From Sulfurovum sp. (GTDB lineage Bacteria; Campylobacterota; Campylobacteria; Campylobacterales; Sulfurovaceae), in assembly GCA_015661795.1 (NCBI GenBank), contig DQVJ01000271.1, positions 1-6,001 on the forward strand: DNA of 6,001 bases, given 5' to 3'. Position 1 is the stretch's first letter; every line of letters starts with the position of its first letter. Below the pieces are notes generated by a model. It had not been told where the DNA came from and did no database searches. It worked only from the letters and a program-made list of their open reading frames with translations. Positions 1 to 5,094 of this stretch are shown here, in pieces. Both the position numbers and the translations under genes were made by a program.

Positions 1-35
1 AATTTTTGGGTATACACAACTTTTTGCCTATTCAT
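1..35 (-). CDS. Start of an unidentified gene, truncated by window edge
   Basis: An ATG at 35-33 on the minus strand opens 11 codons (MNRQKVVYTQK) that run off the window without a stop. The start is supported by a strong Shine-Dalgarno sequence, AAGGGA at 49-44, 8 nt upstream, which overlaps the last codons of the preceding gene. Only 5 bp separate its start from the stop of the coiled-coil gene, so it is probably the third gene of the lolA operon. Too little protein is visible to name a family. The reading rests on the ribosome binding site and spacing alone, and a chance ATG cannot be excluded. Confidence 0.5.
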   Translation of the reverse strand, partial: MNRQKVVYTQK

Positions 36-40
36 GATGC

Positions 41-580
41 TTATCCCTTAGTCTCTTTCTTTTGTTCCAGAGTATGATCATAACGTTCTTCCTGCTCCAA
101 TTTCATCAATAAACGCGTATTGTTTATACGGTATTTTAGATTTTCATCTTGCATCATATCAAATCGTTCCTGCAAATGTTTATGCTCATCTATCAAAGAT
201 GTATACATCCCATCCAAAGATTCTAATTTTGCTTTTATTTGACTCAACTCTTTTTCATTTTCATTATATATATCTTGCAAAGAAAGATAGGATTCATTTG
301 CTTTTTCCAGTGTCCTTTTGGTTTCATCAAATTGTGCCAATTCTTGCTCATTTTTAGCATTTTTAATTTTACACTCTTGTAACTCTTTTTCCACTTTATC
401 TATATATTCTATTTTTTCTTTATTTTCATAAAAAAGATTTTTAAATCTGTCTTTATAGACTTTTATGCGCATAGCTGAAACCACCACCACAAGAACAATG
501 GCTAATAAAACAACGATTGCAATACCTGCAATAAGCAACAATGTAGAATCACTTTGGATGTTTGTGAGTGTCTCTTGCAT
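41..580 (-). CDS. Single-pass membrane coiled-coil protein, function unknown
   Basis: This is a 179-residue protein whose family I do not recognise. A short polar N-terminus (about 12 residues) precedes one very hydrophobic helix (about residues 13-35, rich in I, L and V). A basic stretch (MRIKVYKDRFK) follows, and the remaining roughly 130 residues are charged and heptad-like, rich in E, K, L and N, as expected of a long coiled coil. The positive residues after the helix suggest that the coiled coil lies in the cytoplasm and the N-terminus faces the periplasm. No catalytic motif is visible. I chose the ATG at 580 because AGAGG (590-586) lies 5 nt upstream and the start falls one base after the lolA stop. 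The in-frame ATGs at 601 and 598 would lengthen it by 7 residues, overlap lolA, and have no ribosome binding site. It is probably cotranscribed with lolA. The layout recalls the N-terminus of RmuC, but no nuclease domain follows. Confidence 0.85.
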   Translation of the reverse strand: MQETLTNIQSDSTLLLIAGIAIVVLLAIVLVVVVSAMRIKVYKDRFKNLFYENKEKIEYIDKVEKELQECKIKNAKNEQELAQFDETKRTLEKANESYLSLQDIYNENEKELSQIKAKLESLDGMYTSLIDEHKHLQERFDMMQDENLKYRINNTRLLMKLEQEERYDHTLEQKKETKG

Positions 581-581
581 G

Positions 582-1106
582 TTAGCCTCTGATCTCATCA
601 TAGTTATTTGGAACTTGACAGTGCATACTCTTTTTGCTCAAGCTCCCTTTTCCATATTTTACATTCTTAAAAACGATTTGTACTTTATTATCTAAATCAT
701 CATAATATGCAATACTCTGTAATCTTTTTTTAGTATCCACCTGTATCGTATAATGTTTATTTTCATATTTAGCTACATATATATTTTTACTATACAGCTT
801 TGCTTTTTTTAAAATTTTGGAAAAGTTAAATCCTTTATGGATGCGATAGTAGGATACCTGTTCTAAATCATGATCTACTACTGTAAGTTCCTCTCTCGTG
901 GTACATACTTCTTTTTGTGTTGGTTTGGCATAACTCCACTTTAAAAGGGATGGATTCGAAAAACGTACTTTACCACTATAGTCAATCGTTTTTTTCTTGG
1001 TGTTTGTTATCTTTTGGACAAAATCTGCTGTAAAGTTGTCCGGAAGTACTATAACTGTAGCACTGGCATAGATACTTAGAAGCAAAGTCATTATAAAAAT
1101 TCGCAT
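582..1106 (-). CDS. lolA: Outer-membrane lipoprotein carrier, LolA-like
   Basis: This 174-residue protein matches the LolA family in length and pattern. LolA receives lipoproteins from the LolCDE complex and ferries them across the periplasm to the outer membrane. A signal peptide is visible: Arg2, a hydrophobic core and an A-S-A cleavage site near residue 16. Next come an amphipathic segment (F25..F29..I33), the strand pair YSGKVRFSNPSLLKWSY (43-59) followed by KPT, and VVDHDLEQV (76-84). These align with the E. coli GDLWVKRPNLFNW and YNPFVEQ regions. In that alignment E. coli Arg43 corresponds to Asn51. There are two cysteines, Cys68 and Cys163, so a disulfide is possible but unproven. The start at 1106 has AAGGAAA (1118-1112) about 7 nt upstream. 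The gene leads a leftward operon and is divergent from the transporter and secA. The identification rests on these patterns and on the secA/permease context. Confidence 0.88.
   Translation of the reverse strand: MRIFIMTLLLSIYASATVIVLPDNFTADFVQKITNTKKKTIDYSGKVRFSNPSLLKWSYAKPTQKEVCTTREELTVVDHDLEQVSYYRIHKGFNFSKILKKAKLYSKNIYVAKYENKHYTIQVDTKKRLQSIAYYDDLDNKVQIVFKNVKYGKGSLSKKSMHCQVPNNYDEIRG
586..590 (-). promoter_or_regulatory. Ribosome binding site fixing the coiled-coil gene start
   Basis: AGAGG on the minus strand lies inside the last sense codons of lolA, 5 nt upstream of the ATG at 580. The lolA stop and this ATG read TAACATG, so ribosomes finishing lolA could reinitiate here. This placement is why the start at 580 is preferred over 601. 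Confidence 0.6.
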
Positions 1107-1130
1107 TATTTTTCCTTTTTCCTAGTTTGA

Positions 1131-1139
1131 AATATACCA
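1131..1139 (-). promoter_or_regulatory. Candidate proximal promoter of the lolA operon (extended -10)
   Basis: On the minus strand TGG-TATATT forms an extended -10 (hexamer 1136-1131) with T-rich sequence just upstream. The -35 position (1159-1154) reads ACTCAT, which is poor, as is usual in Campylobacterota sigma-70 promoters. Predicted initiation near 1124 gives a leader of about 18 nt that contains the lolA ribosome binding site. Confidence 0.45.
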
Positions 1140-1177
1140 AAATATCACTTGGCATGAGTTGATTGTCTCATAAAAAT

Positions 1178-1196
1178 GTGAAGTGTTGGTGAAGTG
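1178..1196. repeat. Tandem 8-bp direct repeat, 11-bp period (possible operator)
   Basis: GTGAAGTG occurs at 1178-1185 and again at 1189-1196, separated by TTG. The copies are exact and lie one DNA helical turn apart, on the same face of the helix. This spacing is typical of sites bound by OmpR/PhoB-family response regulators. The repeat sits about 70-90 bp upstream of the predicted transporter start site and about 55-70 bp upstream of the proximal lolA start site. The bound protein is unknown. Confidence 0.4.
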
Positions 1197-1211
1197 CCTT
1201 AAGAAATAATA

Positions 1212-1217
1212 ATTATA
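1212..1217 (-). promoter_or_regulatory. Candidate distal promoter of the lolA operon
   Basis: A consensus TATAAT lies on the minus strand, with TTTATG (1240-1235) 17 bp upstream as a weak -35. Use of this box would give a leader of about 100 nt running through the direct repeat at 1178-1196. In such AT-rich DNA a perfect -10 hexamer can arise by chance. Confidence 0.3.
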
Positions 1218-1230
1218 TCTATAGACTTAC

Positions 1231-1259
1231 TTGACATAAATCCAAAACTTCGTTAGTAT
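1231..1259 (+). promoter_or_regulatory. Sigma-70 promoter for the YeeE/YedE transporter gene
   Basis: A perfect TTGACA (1231-1236) is followed after exactly 17 bp by TAGTAT (1254-1259), which matches four of six -10 positions. Initiation near 1266 would leave a leader of about 25 nt before the ATG at 1291. It is the only sigma-70-like pair in this region with a consensus -35. Confidence 0.55.
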
Positions 1260-1290
1260 CCACTAAAATTTATAGAATAAAGAAATAATT

Positions 1291-2382
1291 ATGATACAGA
1301 CTGAAACCTATGAAATCTTTGAAATTGTCAATGCCTTTGCGCTACTGATGGGTATCATCTTTGGTGTGGTTGCGCAAAAAACACAATTTTGTTTTAGTGG
1401 TTCTATCAAAGACTACATCCTTATGTCTTCAACCAAAAGAGCCGCATCAGTCATTATGGCGATGATAACTGCTATAGTATCGACCTATATACTAACACTT
1501 TTTTATGATATAGACTTATCTGAAACAGTATGGTTGAGTGATGAGTTGAATTATTTTACTATTATTATTGGTGGATGTTTGTTTGGCTCAGGTATGATGA
1601 TTGCTGATGGTTGCAGTAGCAGACATCTCATCAAGTTTGCGCAAGGGGATAATAAATCTTTGGTAACCCTGATATTTATTGCTATCTTTGCCTATTCTAG
1701 TACAAAAGGCATCTTTAACACAGCTATTTATACCTTAAGTTCAAATCAAACATTGATAGAGCTGTCATCTTATCTTGTAAATACACGTTTAAATATCTAT
1801 GTCATTGTATCTATACTTGTTATTGTTTTACTTCTATTAACCCGAAGTGTAAAAAGGATTTTTACGCTTTATGATGGTGTGATTATAGGTCTACTGATTG
1901 CTTTAGGATGGTACTTAACAGGGGTATATGGTGCAGAAACTTTAGAACTGGAAACACGGTATGTGCCTTTTACAAGTATGACTTTTATAGGCCCAATTTC
2001 ACGAACACTTGAACTTTTTACACACTACAAAACTACGTACCTAGATTTTGGTATTTCTGTGATATTAGGGGTTCTATTGGGTGCTTTTATCATGTCTAAA
2101 TTTAACAAAAAATATAGCTTTGGGTGTGTTTCAAATATGAAAATACATAAATTAAGAAACAGTATGTTGGGTGGTGCACTCATGGGGATAGGGGGTATCA
2201 TGTCTATTGGGTGTACTGTAGGACAGGGGCTGACAGGGTTTTCTACTTTAGCTGTAGCCTCGCTCATAGCTATTCTTTCCATATTTTTTTCAGGATATTT
2301 CACAGGTCTATATCTCAATAAAAACAATCAATTACCCATGTGTTTTACTTTTGATTGGAAAGATGATGAGAAAAAATTGTAA
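1291..2382 (+). CDS. YeeE/YedE family sulfur-compound transporter (TsuA-like)
   Basis: This is a 363-residue integral membrane protein of the YeeE/YedE family, whose studied members import thiosulfate (TsuA). It is the full-length form with two homologous halves, not the split half-size pair. Each half has the family's cysteine-bearing loops: FGVVAQKTQFCFSG (24-37, Cys34) and GSGMMIADGCSSRHL (99-113, Cys108) in the first; SFGCVSNMKIHK (276-287, Cys279) and IGGIMSIGCTVGQGLTG (300-316, Cys308) in the second. Four such cysteines are a hallmark of TsuA, where they are proposed to pass thiosulfate along the channel. Roughly nine hydrophobic segments are visible. The ribosome binding site is weak (AAAGAAA, 1279-1285), but the next in-frame ATG falls inside the first membrane helix, so 1291 is kept. 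No TusA or rhodanese partner is adjacent. Family is confident. Substrate (thiosulfate versus another reduced sulfur or selenium species) is inferred. Confidence 0.9.
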   Translation: MIQTETYEIFEIVNAFALLMGIIFGVVAQKTQFCFSGSIKDYILMSSTKRAASVIMAMITAIVSTYILTLFYDIDLSETVWLSDELNYFTIIIGGCLFGSGMMIADGCSSRHLIKFAQGDNKSLVTLIFIAIFAYSSTKGIFNTAIYTLSSNQTLIELSSYLVNTRLNIYVIVSILVIVLLLLTRSVKRIFTLYDGVIIGLLIALGWYLTGVYGAETLELETRYVPFTSMTFIGPISRTLELFTHYKTTYLDFGISVILGVLLGAFIMSKFNKKYSFGCVSNMKIHKLRNSMLGGALMGIGGIMSIGCTVGQGLTGFSTLAVASLIAILSIFFSGYFTGLYLNKNNQLPMCFTFDWKDDEKKL

Positions 2383-2399
2383 CAGAGATGTTACTGTTA
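2379..2399 (+). other. Weak alternative hairpins over the transporter stop codon
   Basis: GTAACA (2379-2384) pairs with TGTTAC (2389-2394) around a GAGA tetraloop. Alternatively TAACAG (2380-2385) pairs with CTGTTA (2394-2399). The two structures exclude each other, both overlap the stop codon, and neither is followed by a T-run. They do not make a convincing intrinsic terminator, so read-through into secA is possible. Confidence 0.25.
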
Positions 2400-2435
2400 A
2401 GACCTGCCTTCTAACGGTTTATTAATCACTATTTG

Positions 2436-2443
2436 GATAAAAT
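2436..2443 (+). promoter_or_regulatory. Candidate secA promoter (-10 element)
   Basis: GATAAAAT contains TAAAAT (2438-2443, five of six to TATAAT), preceded by T-rich sequence with TTTGG. No -35 is recognisable, as in typical Campylobacterota promoters. Initiation near 2450 gives a leader of about 22 nt containing the secA ribosome binding site AAAAGG (2457-2462), 10 nt before the ATG. It would let secA be transcribed independently of the transporter gene. Confidence 0.45.
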
Positions 2444-2472
2444 ATTACGAATTTAGAAAAGGCAAGACAAAG

Positions 2473-5094
2473 ATGATTAAAACCCTACTCAAAGTTTTTG
2501 GCACACAAAATGATAAAATCGTTAAAAACTACCTCAAAAAAGTAAAAAATATCAATGCATTAGAAACACATTATGAATCACTGGATGATGAAGCCCTTAA
2601 AATAGCATTCAATGCACTTAAAAGTGACGTACAAAGTGGTGCAAAAAATTTAGATGCGGTCTTATATGAATCCTTTGCTATCACTCGTGAAGCAAGTAAA
2701 CGAACTTTGGGACTAAGGCATTATGATGTCCAAATGGTTGGAGGAATGGTTCTTCATAATGGAAATATCGCTGAGATGAAAACAGGGGAAGGTAAAACTT
2801 TGGTAGCCACTCTTGCGGTCATACTCAATGCCATGGTAGGCAAAGGTGTACACATCGTCACAGTCAATGACTATCTTGCAAAGAGAGACAGTGAAGAGAT
2901 GAGTCCTTTATATGAATTTTTAGGTTATACCGTTGGTTGTCTTACCTCAGATATCTATGATGACATGGAAAGAAAAGCACAGTATGCCGCGGATATTACA
3001 TATGGTACAAACAATGAATATGGGTTTGACTATTTAAGAGACAATATGAAAGTACGTGCAGAGGAAAAAGCACAACGTGAACATCACTATGCTATCATCG
3101 ATGAAGTAGACTCTATTCTTATCGATGAAGCAAGAACACCACTTATTATCTCTGGACCCACACAACGTGACCAAAACCACTATGCCAGAGCAGATGCCAT
3201 TGCCAAACAGATGCAACGGGGAGAGAAAATCGAAACCAAACCTGGTGAACCTGAGCAAACCACTGGAGACTTTGTCGTTGATGAAAAAAATAAAACCATT
3301 GTCATGACAGAAGAGGGACTCCAAAAAGCCCAAGATCTTTTTGAAGTCGAAAACCTCTATAATTTAGAAAATGCTACACTTTCCCACCACTTAGATCAAG
3401 CACTTAAAGCACACTATATTTTTGAAAAAGATGTAGACTATGTGGTACAAAACAATGAAGTTATTATAGTCGATGAGTTTACAGGAAGACTAAGTGAAGG
3501 ACGTAGGTATTCTGAAGGACTGCACCAAGCACTTGAAGCAAAAGAGGGTGTTGAGATACAAGAAGAATCTCAAACACTTGCAGAGATTACCTATCAAAAC
3601 TACTTTAGACTGTATGAAAAACTCTCTGGTATGACTGGAACCGCACAAACTGAGGCCACTGAATTTGCACAAATATATAATCTTGATGTTATTTCTATCC
3701 CTACAAATGTACCCATAGCCAGACTTGATAAAAATGATCTCATTTACAATACAGAACGTGAAAAACTTGATGCCGTAGTCAAACGTGTGAAAGAACTTCA
3801 TGAGAAAGGCCAGCCCGTACTCATAGGTACAGCGTCTATTGAAAAATCAGAAATGATAGACGAAAGACTTAAAAAAGAAAAGATCCCTCACAATATGCTT
3901 AATGCAAAAAATCATGCACAAGAAGCAGAGATTATTATGAATGCTGGTCAAAAAGGTGCAGTCACAGTAGCAACCAACATGGCTGGTCGTGGGGTCGATA
4001 TCAAAATTGATGATGATGTCAAAGCACTTGGTGGTCTCATGATTTTAGGTACAGAAAGACACGAAAGTAGACGTATAGACAACCAGCTAAGAGGTCGTTC
4101 AGGACGTCAAGGTGACCCAGGAGAAAGCCAGTTCTTCTTAAGCTTGGATGACAACCTTCTACGCATATTTGGTGGAGAGAAGATTAGAAATATTATGAAC
4201 AAACTTGGTGTTGAAGATGGTGAGTACATTGATTCTAAAATAGTCACACGTTCTGTTGAAAAAGCACAGAAAAAAGTAGAAAATCAACACTATGAGTCAA
4301 GAAAGCATATCTTAGAATATGATGATGTTGCAAATCACCAAAGAAAAGCAATCTATGCTTTTAGAAACCAACTGCTTGACCCAGATTTTGACATAAATGC
4401 TAAAATAAAAGAGAATAGAGAAGAATATATTGCGCATCTTCTGGCTGAAGGAGAAATATTTGAAGGTATGCCCTCAGAAGACTTTGATGTCGAGAGACTT
4501 GCAGCACTTATTCAAGAAGAATTACGTATTGAAGTAAAACCAGAACAATTGAAAGACAAAGAAGTAGCAGAACTCACAACTATGATACGTGATATGATGG
4601 AAAATCTTTATGAAACTAAAATGTCTCAAATCGACCCTGAACAACGTCAGGAAATTGAACGTATTTTGTATTTACAAGTACTTGACCCTCAATGGCGTGA
4701 CCACCTATATGAAATGGATGTACTTAAAACTGGTATCGGGCTTAGAGGATACAACCAAAAAGACCCACTCACTGAATATAAGCAAGATAGCTATAAACTC
4801 TTTACTGACCTTGTGACACGTATCAAATATGAAGCGGTTAAAACACTTCAAATTGTAGAGTTTAATTTTGAATCTCCAGAAGAAGAAGAAGCTGCTATTG
4901 AACATATTAGAGAAGAACTTGAAAATGATGTTTCGGAAGTGACACTAAATACGGATAATGACGAAAATACAAAACATACACCTATTACAGGAACAAAAAA
5001 ACCTAAGAGAAATGAACCATGTCCTTGTGGTTCAGGGAAAAAGTACAAAAACTGTCATGGGAAAAGTGGTCCTAAAAAAGGTCTCTTGGCATAA
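2473..5094 (+). CDS. secA: Preprotein translocase ATPase SecA
   Basis: This 873-residue protein is a complete SecA, the motor that pushes unfolded preproteins through SecYEG by ATP hydrolysis. Nucleotide-binding fold 1 has the Q motif (Gln87 in RHYDVQ), Walker A EMKTGEGKT (101-109, Lys108) and Walker B DEVD (210-213). The preprotein cross-linking domain lies at about 225-370 and is followed by SGMTGTA (385-391). Fold 2 carries TNMAGRGVDI (501-510) and QLRGRSGRQGDPG (538-550), which includes the arginine-finger residues. The helical scaffold and wing domains follow, then an acidic linker (about 800-840). The C-terminus is a zinc-binding tail with Cys850, Cys852, Cys861 and His862 (CPCGSGKKYKNCH). 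That tail binds SecB where SecB exists. Many Campylobacterota appear to lack classical SecB, so here it may serve ribosome or membrane contact. Its stop codon overlaps the permease start by one base. All key residues are present, with no truncation or frameshift. Confidence 0.99.
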   Translation: MIKTLLKVFGTQNDKIVKNYLKKVKNINALETHYESLDDEALKIAFNALKSDVQSGAKNLDAVLYESFAITREASKRTLGLRHYDVQMVGGMVLHNGNIAEMKTGEGKTLVATLAVILNAMVGKGVHIVTVNDYLAKRDSEEMSPLYEFLGYTVGCLTSDIYDDMERKAQYAADITYGTNNEYGFDYLRDNMKVRAEEKAQREHHYAIIDEVDSILIDEARTPLIISGPTQRDQNHYARADAIAKQMQRGEKIETKPGEPEQTTGDFVVDEKNKTIVMTEEGLQKAQDLFEVENLYNLENATLSHHLDQALKAHYIFEKDVDYVVQNNEVIIVDEFTGRLSEGRRYSEGLHQALEAKEGVEIQEESQTLAEITYQNYFRLYEKLSGMTGTAQTEATEFAQIYNLDVISIPTNVPIARLDKNDLIYNTEREKLDAVVKRVKELHEKGQPVLIGTASIEKSEMIDERLKKEKIPHNMLNAKNHAQEAEIIMNAGQKGAVTVATNMAGRGVDIKIDDDVKALGGLMILGTERHESRRIDNQLRGRSGRQGDPGESQFFLSLDDNLLRIFGGEKIRNIMNKLGVEDGEYIDSKIVTRSVEKAQKKVENQHYESRKHILEYDDVANHQRKAIYAFRNQLLDPDFDINAKIKENREEYIAHLLAEGEIFEGMPSEDFDVERLAALIQEELRIEVKPEQLKDKEVAELTTMIRDMMENLYETKMSQIDPEQRQEIERILYLQVLDPQWRDHLYEMDVLKTGIGLRGYNQKDPLTEYKQDSYKLFTDLVTRIKYEAVKTLQIVEFNFESPEEEEAAIEHIREELENDVSEVTLNTDNDENTKHTPITGTKKPKRNEPCPCGSGKKYKNCHGKSGPKKGLLA

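Noticed and set aside
41..580. Annotation of the coiled-coil gene as RmuC
   Set aside because: RmuC starts with a membrane helix and coiled coil but continues into a nuclease domain of a few hundred residues. This protein ends after the coiled coil, so the likeness is only architectural.
581..601. Longer start (ATGs at 601 and 598) for the coiled-coil gene
   Set aside because: It would overlap lolA and has no Shine-Dalgarno sequence, whereas the ATG at 580 has AGAGG at good spacing right after the lolA stop.
465..695. Plus-strand reading frame of 76 codons across the lolA/coiled-coil junction
   Set aside because: It lies antisense to two well-supported genes, has no ribosome binding site, and encodes a sequence with no recognisable pattern.
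2025..2327. Minus-strand frame of 100 codons inside the transporter gene
   Set aside because: It is antisense to conserved membrane segments of the YeeE/YedE protein, has no start signal, and is a typical shadow frame.
2388..2414. Eight-codon leader peptide frame (MLLLRPAF) upstream of secA, a possible SecM-like arrest peptide
   Set aside because: It has no ribosome binding site, overlaps the transporter stop, lies upstream of the likely secA promoter and is too short to reach the exit-tunnel lengths used by arrest peptides.
3034..3801. Several frames of 60-103 codons inside secA on both strands
   Set aside because: The secA frame is complete and carries all family motifs. These alternatives are out-of-frame or antisense by-products.
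4879..4890. GAA trinucleotide run as a phase-variable simple repeat
   Set aside because: It is only four in-frame Glu codons in the acidic SecA linker. A change of repeat number would not shift the frame, so it offers no on/off switch.
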